Part shown: positions 31,627-43,063 of the stretch, one piece after another
Layout: the number at the start of each line of letters is the position of its first letter
How positions within the stretch are numbered: position 1 is the first letter of the stretch
Position numbers and translations under genes: made by a program
Origin: Sporopachydermia quercuum
Taxonomy: Eukaryota; Ascomycota; Sporopachydermiomycetes; Sporopachydermiales; Sporopachydermiaceae
Direction: 5' to 3'
DNA length: 64,000 bases
NCBI GenBank assembly: GCA_001599295.1
Contig: BCGN01000003.1
Location: forward strand, 1,403,148-1,467,147
The notes under the pieces: model-generated
Seen by the model: only the letters and a program-made list of their open reading frames with translations
The model's database searches: none
What the model was told of the DNA's origin: nothing

Positions 31627-33438
31627 CTAGTTATATTGTTAGCATGATTCACAATATTGCAATACTCATATTTAGATCCATTCAAGTATTGATTCACTTA
31701 CTTTAATTTATGATAATGATGAAATATGCAATTGAGATGACTCCTGTGTGTTTAACTGCCAGATTGAACAGGCAAGTACGCAAATCCTGAAAATGTACTA
31801 TTCTATTGAGTCTCAACCTCAGCAGTGATCCTAAAAGAAAATCATACAACAAACTAAGTATCAAATCTTCCCTTTGAATTATGTAGAATCTCATTAACAG
31901 TTCATCCATTCGAAACTACTAACTCAGTTGATTCCTCCCTTATATTTTTCCAAGCTGTTTTTTGGTTTTCCTTTAAGGTGAAGAACGGAATTGCCGAGTT
32001 GAGCGGTGTCATCTCGAGAGATGCCCTCGATGTTCATCATAAGGGGTAAGTAAACAAAAAATGGTGGTATGAAAGCCCCCCGCTCCCCTCAAGACAATAA
32101 ACCGAGCACCCGATGAGGGGTGTATGGCGGTTAAGTGGGATTTCTGGGAATGATAGTGAAACTAAAGGCGATGGATGGTATTATTAGGGCATTATTGATG
32201 AACTTTTGACGAGATGCGTATGATGAGATACAAGGTAAGGCATTGACCGATATGCCATTTTTTGGATAAGGACTCAACCAGAGCGGGAATGGTGGTGATA
32301 CATATGATATGAAATGTGGGGAAACAAGTTGAAGAAAGCAGAGGTACGATTAGCAATGTTTCGAATGTTGTATAGTTGTACATTGAGTACGTCGATTGAA
32401 TCATTGGTAGTAATGAATAATCCTAGGGCAATTAACTCGATAAATCAATGAGCTGCGTACATATATGTTATATAATACAGTCTTTAAAGGCCTTTCTTTA
32501 CCCTTACTTCTAATTCTTCCATTCTTTCTGCCACGTGATTTAAATAAATGATGAGACCTCATAATAAATTCACATTATTTCCGCTATTAGAAGGTCTCCG
32601 GATATTCCGTGTTCACTGCCTCTACGAATTTTAAATTGTCTCGACTGTTGACATCAGTCATCTCACTTTCCTCCTCAGGATTCTCTACAAAAGTGAGAAA
32701 AAAAATGATAAGCCATTGCGCTGCGCCTACCACTAGTGAGTATGCCAATTCAGCATCGAAAACAGTGGTTATCCAGTTTGTATAACAGCCCCCACTTCTA
32801 TTTTATCTGAATTTTAGTCGAGTACCTGACGGCTCGTGCCTGAAATTTTCCCAATTTGGTAATTTTTATTCTATTTTTAATCCTAAATGGCAAGGAGATA
32901 CGAGGACTAGCTGGGATAAATGATAATTTTAGAACAGTGGTGCCTGAATCCCCTGTTGGTTCTCCAAAAGTAAGTAAAAGCATTTAAATCCAACTAGTTG
33001 ATCAACTGAAATCAGTAGAATAAAGAAGGAATAACCGACGGGGCAGTTCTTTTTATNGTCTTGACTAAGCTTTTCTTCCAGTCTACTATTCAGGGTCCAA
33101 TTTCTTTCAATGTCTTGNAGTTTGTCATTAACATGCATCTCCTTTTGAATAGAATTCAAGCTTTTGACAAGACGCACCTTACTTGTGACAATATTTGTAC
33201 TTGGGATGATGACCGATGTCATGTATGACAAGAGAAAGTTGTATTAACTTAAGGACTGGAGAATTATTTATAACTCACAGTTCAGCTTCACATTTGTTAT
33301 TAATCTGTGTTCACTGTATTGTATTATTATTTGAAAAAATTGACTATTGAGTTTTGAGTATTGGAATTTGAGCAGTTTCAGAACCGACTCAATTTTTGGG
33401 CTCAGAATAAGGATATTTTCTTTTGGTTCGACGAAATA
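31627..33438. other. Divergent intergenic region AIM45/yapsin
   Basis: 1.8 kb. The part ~370-490 bp upstream of AIM45 (32000-32120) is much more G/C-rich than its surroundings and holds several words shared with the CIR1 promoter. The yapsin-proximal part is AT-rich. ORFs here are short and unconvincing. The yapsin frame is open upstream to 33361, but from a TTG only. Confidence 0.6.
32000..32120 (-). promoter_or_regulatory. G-rich upstream element of AIM45
   Basis: Within 121 bp are TGAGCGG (32000-32006), ATCTCGAGA (32011-32019), AAGGGGT (32041-32047), AGCGGGGGGCTTTC on the minus strand (32071-32084) and GATGAGGGG (32112-32120). All have a counterpart upstream of CIR1. The GCGGGG core is the Mig1-type motif and AGGGG is the stress-element core in S. 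cerevisiae; which factor acts here is unknown. Confidence 0.5.
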
Positions 33439-35070
33439 ATGAAGATCGCATCTTTTTTGATCCTTGCAGCTGCTGGAATGGCTGCTGCTTCGATTAAGGT
33501 CGCTAAGGATGGATCTAAAGTAATCAATTTAGAATTGGAACCAAAACTTAGACCAGTTACTCCTAAATTCGCAAGGGCACATTCTTTGGAAAGAAGAGAT
33601 GGGTCTTTTGTCGATGTTGTTCTCGATAATCAACAAAACTTTTATTACTCCACCAATCTGTCAGTTGGCAGTAACGGGGACCGAGTAACAGTTTTGGTTG
33701 ATACTGGATCATCTGATTTGTGGGTTCCTTCATCCGAAGATCCTTACTGTCAAATAGCAAGCTTTAGACAGCAATGTGAAATTTGGGGTACATTTGATGC
33801 TGAAAAGTCAAGTTCGTTTTCAGCAAATAACAGTGCTCCAGAATTTTACATTCAATATGGGGATCTCACCTTTGCACAAGGTATCTGGGGAACTGATTCA
33901 GTGGAAATTGGTGATGTAACACTTACCGATTTCTCATTTGCTGTAGCTACTACAACCAATTCTACGCAAAGTGTTCTTGGTATTGGCTATGCAGCTGGAG
34001 AAATGACTAATCTACGTATTCCCTCCGGTGGATCATCCAGTGATCTTTATACTTACGCAAATCTTCCAGTAGCTTTGGTTGAAGAGGGATTTATCAACTC
34101 GAATGCTTATTCTCTTTATCTCAATAGTAACACCTCTGCTACAGGATCTGTTCTTTTTGGGGCAGTTGATCATGCAAAGTATGAAGGTACACTCTCAACG
34201 TTGAAAGTTGTGAATCCTTATGCAGCACAAGTTGACTCACCGGTTCGTCTACAGGTCACTTTAAATGATCTATCTATCAGTGACCAATTCAACATTTTAA
34301 ATTCACCTCTTCCTGTTCTTCTTGACTCCGGTACATCTTATAGTTACCTTCCAAGCACAATAATCGCTGCTATGGACCGATTCTTTGATGGTCTTTATGT
34401 TGACTCTCTTGCTGCCTATGTCATAAGTTGTGATGATGCAAATGCCAACACATTGCAGTTCAACTTGACAGGTGTCACCGTGGATATTCCTTTCTCTAGC
34501 TTCACTACCGCACTTTATACTACAAGAGGCTATGTTGTTACTCTAGATAATGGTGATCCAGCTTGTGTAGTCAATATACAAGATTCATCCACTGTTGGTC
34601 TTCCAATTCTTGGTATAAATTTCCTTAGATATGTTTATGCCGTTTTTGATTTGGATAATAACGAAATCTCAATTGCCAATGCCATCTTCGATGTTGAAGA
34701 TGAAGATATTGAAACAATTGCGAAAGGACCCAGCGGTGTTCCTTCTGCAACTGATGCTCCGTACATTTCAGCAACATATTCTGGTTCAATGTCATCAGAT
34801 TTCTCCGTTGGTTTTGGTGGTTTTTATGACCCTGCTACTAGTTATGATAACAGTGCCATTNTTGGTACTACAACTGATGGTGAGAGTACCCTTACAGATG
34901 GAACTGGGGCCGAAACCACTACTTCTGACACAACGACTGATTTTGACCCCAATTCTGATTCTGGAAGTACAAGTGGTGACGCTGGTGCTTTGGTTACTGT
35001 TGACACCACATATATTTATGGGTCATTCGGAGGTTTGGCGTTAATATTTGGTCTGGGATTATTCGTTTAA
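33439..35070 (+). CDS. Yapsin-type aspartyl protease, predicted GPI-anchored
   Basis: Predicted 543-residue pepsin-family protease at the cell surface; yapsins shed or process wall and secreted proteins. Seen: a signal peptide at ~1-18 (MKIASFLILAAAGMAAAS); a short propeptide ending in a Kex2-like RR at 52-53; the first catalytic motif VLVDTGSSDLWVPS with D88; and the second VLLDSGTSYSYLP with D296. The C-terminus is Ser/Thr/Gly/Asp-rich (~450-520), then ends in a hydrophobic tail as in GPI proteins. The frame is open further upstream from a TTG, but the ATG at 33439 gives the signal peptide and is preferred. It lies directly before the WOR1 upstream desert. One N near residue 475. Confidence 0.92.
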   Translation: MKIASFLILAAAGMAAASIKVAKDGSKVINLELEPKLRPVTPKFARAHSLERRDGSFVDVVLDNQQNFYYSTNLSVGSNGDRVTVLVDTGSSDLWVPSSEDPYCQIASFRQQCEIWGTFDAEKSSSFSANNSAPEFYIQYGDLTFAQGIWGTDSVEIGDVTLTDFSFAVATTTNSTQSVLGIGYAAGEMTNLRIPSGGSSSDLYTYANLPVALVEEGFINSNAYSLYLNSNTSATGSVLFGAVDHAKYEGTLSTLKVVNPYAAQVDSPVRLQVTLNDLSISDQFNILNSPLPVLLDSGTSYSYLPSTIIAAMDRFFDGLYVDSLAAYVISCDDANANTLQFNLTGVTVDIPFSSFTTALYTTRGYVVTLDNGDPACVVNIQDSSTVGLPILGINFLRYVYAVFDLDNNEISIANAIFDVEDEDIETIAKGPSGVPSATDAPYISATYSGSMSSDFSVGFGGFYDPATSYDNSAIXGTTTDGESTLTDGTGAETTTSDTTTDFDPNSDSGSTSGDAGALVTVDTTYIYGSFGGLALIFGLGLFV

Positions 35071-35735
35071 AAGTATGCTTACACATATATTTGATTTGAA
35101 TCTTAAGAATGATTGTTTCACTTTCTAGATTGGATTAATGACTTCATATCTATTTAGGGGTTCATTATTTTATTTTCGAATTTTGAGTAAAGTCATTCTT
35201 ATTAATCGTAGTTAGTGTAGTCGTATAGTTTGAGTTCCATTGTTTTGTTGGGTAACTTTTTCTTAGTAAGCTTGTAGACGTAGTTTCCAATAAGCTAATT
35301 ACATACAACATCCTGGCTTAGAAAAAAACAGAAATCCTTTGAGTAGAACTATCTGGTCCACATATTGCCATGCTTTTCTAACTCGTTCGCTCAATTACTC
35401 ATTCTCTCGTATGATTTTTTCATCCTCTTTAGAAAACACTTCCCTTTCTTATAGCGCAAAAACATTATGCTGTGACTATAATATCTACCATACTAAAAGC
35501 TCCTCTTGCCTACAAGTAAACCATCAAGCAGAAATGAACTTATAACCAAAATACCTTATTTGGCTCGTTTTCATCTTTATTCATTCTTAAATTCAATTGT
35601 CAACTAAATAACAATTAAGTTAAACATCCTTCAGGAACAACCTTTTAACTTATAGCTAAATAAACCATAATGAATTTTAGCCCCAACTTTATGTGGTGAT
35701 CTAAATTCTGGTATAAACTCTTTTCTCAGTTGTTC

Positions 35736-35745
35736 AAAGCTTAAT
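35736..35745 (-). promoter_or_regulatory. Wor1-consensus match
   Basis: AAAGCTTAAT on the plus strand is the reverse complement of a WTTAARSTTT site, the consensus reported for C. albicans Wor1. Confidence 0.3.
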
Positions 35746-37299
35746 TACAGTAAGAAATTGAAATATCACGAACGAAAGAATAAACGAATTATTGTGGTAC
35801 TGTTTCCAAGTATCACATTTTAATTATAAAAATCAACAGTTGATCCCACTTGCAATTCAAATTAGAGATGAAAGATTTATTCTGTATTTCTCGTTTGTGG
35901 TTGACATATGAAGCAGAAACATTGGTTAATCGGAGTTCACCGAACACAAAGTAGGTATCGAAAGTTTTTGAAGACTTCACACAAGATACCTACCTGCATA
36001 TGTAAGACAAATATTGTTTTATAATATCATTCAGTATATATAATGAATGTAGTCTTCAATTCTCACTCTTTACCAACAAAGTATACATTAAATCAAGTCA
36101 ATAGTAGGAAAATTNCATTTGAAGATCCAAGCTCAATATTTTACTGCGTTTGGTTCAGGGCGAAATTCGCACTTCATACATTAGCGAAAGAAAATATGTA
36201 TCTTGAAAACACCATTGATCGTACTCGTAAGGGAATTTAAGGGAGAACAGTTTTTTTTGTGACTGGTTTATAAATCTACTTTGATCGTTTACAAAACAGA
36301 AAATTAACAGCATATGATAGGTGTAGCTTAGCACCATAAAATCCAGTCTGTTCATCTATACTCCGAAAAACTATCAATTGCGACAGTCGTATTGAGTACT
36401 TATCGCCATTCATTGTTTCGAACGGTAACAGCCGACCAAGTCCTTTTGAAAAAAAAGTTTGAAATATTAAATTCGTTAGCATTAAATACAATTATGGTTT
36501 GCTGCTACCTGTTTAGTTGTAAATGTTTTAGCTTCAAGACCTTACTTTTATTTAAGATCTGANTAGAGACTGGTAAAGTTTCAACGGTAGATGAGATGAA
36601 AGGTTACTTATTTATGCAAAAAGAAACAACAAAGACAGACTCAAATTCAAATGAAATGAANGAAAAGAGATTTTCCAACGTTTACTCTACAGCTTGAACT
36701 TTTGGTTCGCTGAATTCTCTCTTTCTAATACCTGGAATATTTTGTGCACTGTTGCTGAGATCTGGCAAACGTTATAGAAAGATATTATGATTTGAAGACA
36801 GAATTTTGTGATAACTTTTTGAAGCTTTATGAGTCCGATGGTTCTAACTTTGTTGAGATTCCATATTTGATCATGCAACAACAAGAATCTCCTTTTTCTC
36901 AACCGTTAAAAATCATTGTTCTTTCGATAAAGGATGAATAAAAATGCATCAGCAAGACACTGAATTGCCGAGAATTAATGATTAGGTTATAGTCCTTGAG
37001 ATTCAACCTTAAAATCCACTTAAGGTGGAAGGTTAATTGCTCTTTGAAAGGGTCTGGTTGATTAGTTCTTGAATCGCTTTGTTTTGGGTGTCGTGTATAG
37101 TAAAAAGGAGGATTTGACACTATATATCTTCATGACTAAGCAGAATAAGGATTTATATACTTCATATAGTTATAATCATGTTGGTGAACACAGGATACTT
37201 AAAGTAGAAGAGCTTATATGAACGACTTCCATGTTTGTTTAAGCAAATAAGTTTGTATTCAAGTGGCAACTTTATATATGAAGCCATGAATACTCGTAC

Positions 37300-37309
37300 A
37301 AAGTTTAAA
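37300..37309 (-). promoter_or_regulatory. Wor1-consensus match
   Basis: AAAGTTTAAA is the reverse complement of TTTAAACTTT, a full match to WTTAARSTTT. A one-mismatch site (TAAGCTTAAT) lies about 35 bp downstream. Confidence 0.3.
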
Positions 37310-40180
37310 AGCTTCACTTAGGAAATTAAGGAACTTAAGCTTAATTTGAAACTTTTTTTCTCACTGTTTGCCTGTCCAAGGATGGCAGTTTCTTGAGAAC
37401 CCAGGGAAGACTTTATATAGATATTAGTATGTTCTTTCACTATCGAATTAACAATTATGACAATCAATTGTAATCCAAATACCGTGATCTTTAATGTTCT
37501 AGTACCTTGTTGTAATAAACTCATGTCACTGTAGGCTCAAGTAGTCCCTCAAATAAACCGTTAGGAAAACCAGACACCTGGCTTGGAGGCTATGGTTATA
37601 TATAATGCTTCCCTACATATAAGCCTCCATTTTACAATTATTAAACACCAGTAGACATATTTTAGTGTCGAGAACTCTGTTCGAATGTATTTCAACTGAT
37701 CTGTAGACGTGATAATATACCATTAATCCAAACCAGTTCATTTACGAGGCCTAATACCTCAATGGGATAACATTCTTCCGATTAATAATATATATTATAT
37801 TTTTTCAACCGCCGTTTATTAATTTACATTTCAGCAACCTCTTTCATATCGTGAGGACGACATCTCAAAATTATAGTTCGGTTCCAACAGTTTTGTTCCT
37901 TCATTAAGATGTACTTTGATATAAAAGGTTCATTATTTCTGTTTCTTTGATGAAAGTATGAAGTGTTACAAGATACCGATGTCCTACTGATAACTGCTAA
38001 GGAAATAGAACTATTGATTTCAATTATCCGAAAGCTATCGTCATATAACAAAATTTTCCCTACTATGTGCCATCCATCATCTAGCTAGTTATTGTACACG
38101 ACTCTACATGACATCACAAGAAAACGATTTATTTAGTTAGTTTAAATTAGACCAAACATAATGGAGAAATTCGAGAACCCTCATTGGATTTAAATACATT
38201 TTTTCTCATGTGTATGAAGAATATTCGTATGAATAGAACTCCTTCCTTGAGCTATCTATCTTATGCAATTCCAGACCAACAAGAGAGCTGTATTTCATTG
38301 AAGAACCATGATATGTCAGGCCAGATTGAATGATATAGTAGTGACTCAATATCTATTGTTATGATACAAACCGATCCAACGACAGTTCTTCCATAAAGTT
38401 TAAGTCTTATCATTTCAATTATTTCAATGTTTGAGCCAGAGAGTGCATTGATACTCATATCTTAATCCTGATAGAACTCGCCTTTATTATTCTTAAGACT
38501 ATTTCAAACTTCCCAAATTCATGTTGAGTAGTTCATTGAGTAGTTCATTACTTTAAGTAACGCGGGTAAAGTTTACATTTAAGATTAGGGTTCACCGAAA
38601 AGTTAAAAATTACCTGAGAGATTTAAGATTCATTTTTATTTCCAACTTTCAACAGGCTTAACTTAAATAATAATAATACTGTTGGCAACATATTACAAGG
38701 CAATACGTAAATGTAGAACGAGATTCAGAATTAGTCACCGGATTAAATGCTTTTTCAATAATCGATATATTCGACGGAAGCATATCTTCTAAATATTAAC
38801 CTTCTTCAATTCGAATCATGTGAATCAATTTAGTGTTTGATTACAAAAGAGTACTTCCTTTTCTATAGTAAAAGTCGTTGAATTCACAACCCCCAATCTT
38901 ATATAAGCTCTCAACTGAACTTTCCAACCTCACATACTGAAAATATGAAGTTAGTTTAGACAACTTCATATTTAGTTGCATCTACTCTTTAACTTAAATG
39001 CTTGTATTTTCAGGGCCGTTGCAGACATTTGGTACCAGGTATGGAAATACATCAAAAGATTCTTGAACATATAGTTGAGTAGTTCTCAGATTTTCGTGGT
39101 AATTCACTACCTGATTTGCTATTCATGTATAATACTCAATTGAGTTCATAATAGGATCTGCCATAGAGCAGAAAAATGCATTGAAGGGACTCTTCGCTTG
39201 AACAGTCGACCTATAAGCAGACTATTGTACACTGGTATGGAAATGTACGATTTTTCGATTACCAGCAGACAAGGTGCGAATAAAAAAAGAGCATTATTTG
39301 TTATACATTAATATGAATATGAAAAGCATCCTACTTGATTTTGAACTTGAAATGTACCATTTGCGCCTTTGGTCTATAACCAGATTTTAACTGCTGTATT
39401 CCAGAAGTTAATTTTTTGCGTGTTACTCCATCCAGGATTTACGCAGTGTGCTTTATTTTACCGTCCAAGTATATCCTGGTTGAATTCTCGCAATCGATGA
39501 CGCTTTCTCAAAGATTTTAATTGGCTTCCCTTCATATATTGTCTATAGTCAATAGTAGTTTAATGTATTGTTTTACTATGATCGTCTGTCGACAATCTTT
39601 AACTTGTGCGTATTAGTAGCTGTTTACACTCGTTCTATCCTTCCCATTCATAGGCAGATAAAATAGTGTTCTTNTGATCTAAAGTTTAGCTGAGTTAAAC
39701 TCCCAATCTTATTTTAATGAAGATCTTAGTATTGACTTTCGTAACACCTCCCAGTCGCAGCAGGAGATGAGCCTAATACATTTTGGACGAAACATTAAGC
39801 AGCAGTAACCAAGAAATCTAAAAAGTAAATCAAATGGAATTAGGATGCTACGCTATATAGAAGTTTTTATACAGTATATTCCTTTTCATATAGCTGTCCT
39901 AAAAAGTAACGAACTGTGAAAGTATAAGAGACACGATCACCCGAAAGACACACCCAACAGATACCTGTGGTATGATATGAGATACATATTTTTCTTCAGT
40001 CAAAATTCCCGAACCATTGGAAGTAGCATTAATAACCAAATTCGAATCTATTTACGAATATATTCCTTTACAATGCCGTAGTAGTAATGCTGGATACCTG
40101 AACAGTTAGTAATTTCTTACCTCCGAAAACTAAATAACCCAGACCATATAAGGGGCTGAGGGCGTTAGACCCTTTCTACT

Positions 40181-40212
40181 GAAACCTTGTTTTGGCTCAA
40201 AAACAAGGTTTC
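40181..40212. repeat. Perfect 13-bp hairpin upstream of WOR1
   Basis: Left arm GAAACCTTGTTTT (40181-40193), 6-nt loop GGCTCA, right arm AAAACAAGGTTTC (40200-40212), with no mismatch. It sits 1.43 kb before the WOR1 ATG, next to a G/C-richer patch (40149-40175) that has its own short AAGGG/CCCTT pairing. If transcribed as leader RNA it would fold strongly. Confidence 0.8.
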
Positions 40213-40987
40213 AATGTTTATTTCAATATCCCTCCCAAAACATGACCATTTAGGTTCTAAGTTTAGAGCAAATGTTAACCTTGTTTGCTTTCGGATGGNT
40301 ATTCTCATCCTTAGATCATTTGGGTTAAGCTTTATGGATTCAATTTGTTTAAGACAAATCCTAATTATGACTTTGGAACGATGGATATTCAAGCCCTGAT
40401 ACATCAAATAAACTATCTCAACGAACATGCAATAATTAAGGGTTTCATACAATGAATCAACAATCGAAGAATACAGGATNCTGTGGAGATATAATAGTTT
40501 TTCGCGTTGGAAAAAGGTAATTGATCCAATTCTAAGTCACAGCGACAGAACTTTAATGGTAAGCCAAGTTGACTTGGTCCTTCGAATTACTCACTAGTTC
40601 TACTTAATGAAATACATATTAACTGGGTGTATCGGCATTGTATCAATAAGACTTTCCTACTTCGTAGAATAAATATAGCGTTAGTAATCAAAAGTAGTCA
40701 ATTCATAAATTGAACCGATGGTAAACAACTGAGACTTGACATTACTTTCGACAATTCCAGCACAACAAAGGGCATCACGTTTGCTTGAATATCATGACAA
40801 GACATTTGTCAATCGTTACTTCTCAAACTGGCAAATAAAAACCATTATTCAATCCAGTAATCCCTGCGTTTCATTTTATCAGCTATTGTTATTTGATTAA
40901 CACGCCCCTTGTTGATAAATTGTATAATCTGTTTTGATGTTTGATTGAAACGAAATTTGCTCTTTCGAACTTTTTAGGTACATCTCG

Positions 40988-40997
40988 TTTAAGGTTT
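40988..40997 (+). promoter_or_regulatory. Wor1-consensus match
   Basis: TTTAAGGTTT fits WTTAARSTTT in full on the plus strand, ~645 bp upstream of the WOR1 start codon. Confidence 0.3.
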
Positions 40998-41641
40998 GTT
41001 CGTCAATGTTTATTAAGTACATTCTCGGAATGTGCGTNCTTTCAACAGTTGGATAGGAGTTCAACTAATTGTTTTAATACTTTCTAATAAAGTTAATCGT
41101 ACATTTAAATACTACTAGTATTTTCACTGGATATAGGTTGATTACTAAGTTACAAAATCTTTCCGTCACCAGAAGCTTTAGAAACAATAAGTAACAAAGA
41201 GAAAATCACCAATTTGAAGAAAAAGGAATTTCTAGTCTTTAAAGTATGTTGTCATACATGCCAAGTGTTTAAACCTTAACTCTAATACATGTAAACGGGT
41301 TGTGTTTATTTTTAAAGTGTGCACTAAAATTTCTAGTAAGTTTCTGATTGTTTCTTCTAAACTTAAGCTTAAATTGTTCATAAAGATGGGAATCTCTCCT
41401 TTTCTTCCTCTTTATGGTTTATATTTGTAAACTGTCTCTCTTTCTCTTCTTTGTTACTTTGATATAAATTAAACTGAATCAAATTAGTTAATTGATATAT
41501 TTATATATTCTTCGATTTGTCAATTTGTTTAACTCCAGACCTTTCTTCAATTTCATAGTTACTGGTTTTAATCTCTGTTTTCGCTTGAATTCACTAACAA
41601 TCCTTGTACTAGGTAGATCAACCAAATGCTATTTAGTAAAA

Positions 41642-43063
41642 ATGCCTTATAGTACGAACTCGAAGATTGTTCCAACCTTTTTTGGTTATGTTGCCACTAC
41701 CAAAGATGCTTTACTCTTAATTCAAGCGACCTTGAATGAAACTATACCACTTGTTCCCAGAAGACCTCATGACAGGGAAAGGGGCGACCTTATTAAGTCC
41801 GGTAATGTTTTCATTTTCAGTGAAGAAAAATCAGGAATTAAGCGGTGGACTGATGGTGTATCTTGGTCACCAAGTAGAATCTTAGGAAGATTTTTGGTGT
41901 ATCGTGAATTAGATTCTGCTGCCGCTGGTGAAAAATCAAAAAAGACTAATGAAGAAAAGGATAAGAAACCAACTATCAATAGTAATGGCTCTANTGATCT
42001 GCCTGGTAACGCTAATATGAACAGAGAACTTGTTGGTTCTTTAGTTTCTTCCTATGCATTCAAAGATCATGGATTGGTAAAGAAGACTCTATCAATCACT
42101 ATAAATAGACCTGAACCAGAAACTGTTCATATGGTTTCTTATTACTGCGCTGAAGATGTTTTGGCCAATAAGTTGATCAAACCTATCGATAGTGAAGAAT
42201 TAAGAGATGTTAAGATCTCTAACGAATTATGGATGGCTGTTAAGGAAACTGGTATTGGCGCAAAGAATGCCGGTGAAGAAGAAAATAATATCGGAACTAA
42301 TACTCCCATGATGGGTGCTGGTGGTGCTCAAGGCCACTTAATTGCTGATGGTAGCCATGATTATTCTACTGTTGGTCCTCATGATTTAAATGCAGCTTAC
42401 CAAATGAAACCAGACGCCATGTCAGGTTATCCATATCAAGTTCCTCAACCAATTCAACTCGTCCGACAGCCAATGACTCAACCTTATCCTCCAGGAAAGT
42501 CTTATGCCTACCCAGGAATGTACCAGCCTTATGGCCCTCAAGGTCAGGTATATGGACATGATATGTATAACACTGGTGCTGGTTTAGCTTATGCACAACA
42601 ATCACAAGGAACTCAAAATAAGTTACCATCACAAGGTACCCAAGGACAAGGGCAAGCACAAGCTGCTCAGGGTCAACAATCAACACCAAATATTCAGCAA
42701 CCCCAATTACAACAAGGATCCACGGAAACCCCTACTAATACTTCAGGGAATGCAGCAACTAATACAAATGCTTCCAATATGGTTCGTCCTATTTCTAGCA
42801 TCGGTGGCATGTCACAAGGATTGCCCCAACCTGGTGAATTGCACCGGCACACTGGGTATGTTCCTCATTATGATCCTTCTGGTCAAGCTTATTCTAGGAC
42901 TAATATGCCTTATACGAGTATGTCATCTAACATAGCTGCTAATTCTGGTAGAATTGGTACAGGAAGTTATTCATCAGCATACGGCAACTTTGATGAAAAC
43001 GCCTATGCTCAACAATATCATCTACAACAACAAAATCAGTACCAAAGTGGTTCTCACCCTTGA
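41642..43063 (+). CDS. WOR1: WOPR-domain transcription regulator (Wor1/Mit1/Ryp1 family)
   Basis: Predicted 473-residue DNA-binding regulator. Relatives control white-opaque switching (Wor1), filamentation (Mit1) and dimorphism (Ryp1). Seen: WOPR box A at ~1-90, with PTFFGYVATTKDALLLIQA, VPRRPHDRERGDLIKSGNVF and the hallmark SGIKRWTDGVSWSPSRI followed by FLVYRELD. Box B is at ~140-205, with HGLVKKTLSITINRPE and HMVSYYCAEDV. The long C-terminal half is rich in Gln, Asn, Gly, Tyr and Pro, like prion-type activation or condensate-forming tails. The upstream frame is open to 41492 but lacks an ATG; the ATG at 41642 puts box A at the N-terminus as in relatives. The gene lies after a 6.6-kb gene-free stretch. 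Confidence 0.93.
   Translation: MPYSTNSKIVPTFFGYVATTKDALLLIQATLNETIPLVPRRPHDRERGDLIKSGNVFIFSEEKSGIKRWTDGVSWSPSRILGRFLVYRELDSAAAGEKSKKTNEEKDKKPTINSNGSXDLPGNANMNRELVGSLVSSYAFKDHGLVKKTLSITINRPEPETVHMVSYYCAEDVLANKLIKPIDSEELRDVKISNELWMAVKETGIGAKNAGEEENNIGTNTPMMGAGGAQGHLIADGSHDYSTVGPHDLNAAYQMKPDAMSGYPYQVPQPIQLVRQPMTQPYPPGKSYAYPGMYQPYGPQGQVYGHDMYNTGAGLAYAQQSQGTQNKLPSQGTQGQGQAQAAQGQQSTPNIQQPQLQQGSTETPTNTSGNAATNTNASNMVRPISSIGGMSQGLPQPGELHRHTGYVPHYDPSGQAYSRTNMPYTSMSSNIAANSGRIGTGSYSSAYGNFDENAYAQQYHLQQQNQYQSGSHP

Larger units (their letters stand above)
35071..41641. other. 6.6-kb gene-free region upstream of WOR1
   Basis: The longest gap in the window. The yapsin gene before it and WOR1 after it both read rightward, so nearly all of it is upstream of WOR1. 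ORFs here reach at most ~95 codons, lie on both strands, often start at non-ATG codons and resemble nothing I know. Seen inside: three full matches to the C. albicans Wor1 consensus (35736, 37300, 40988), a perfect 13-bp hairpin (40181-40212), polypyrimidine and A/T tracts, and scattered N bases. No tRNA, transposon or spliced gene was recognised. Confidence 0.7.

Noticed and set aside
17135-35300. Shared 16-mer TTCCAATAAGCTAATT at 17135-17150 and 35285-35300
   Set aside because: In 64 kb of AT-rich DNA a few 16-bp repeats are expected by chance; flanks do not match.
40081-40130. GTAAG and TACTAAC close together on the minus strand in the WOR1 desert
   Set aside because: The implied intron would be about 25 nt, too short, and no coding exons flank it.
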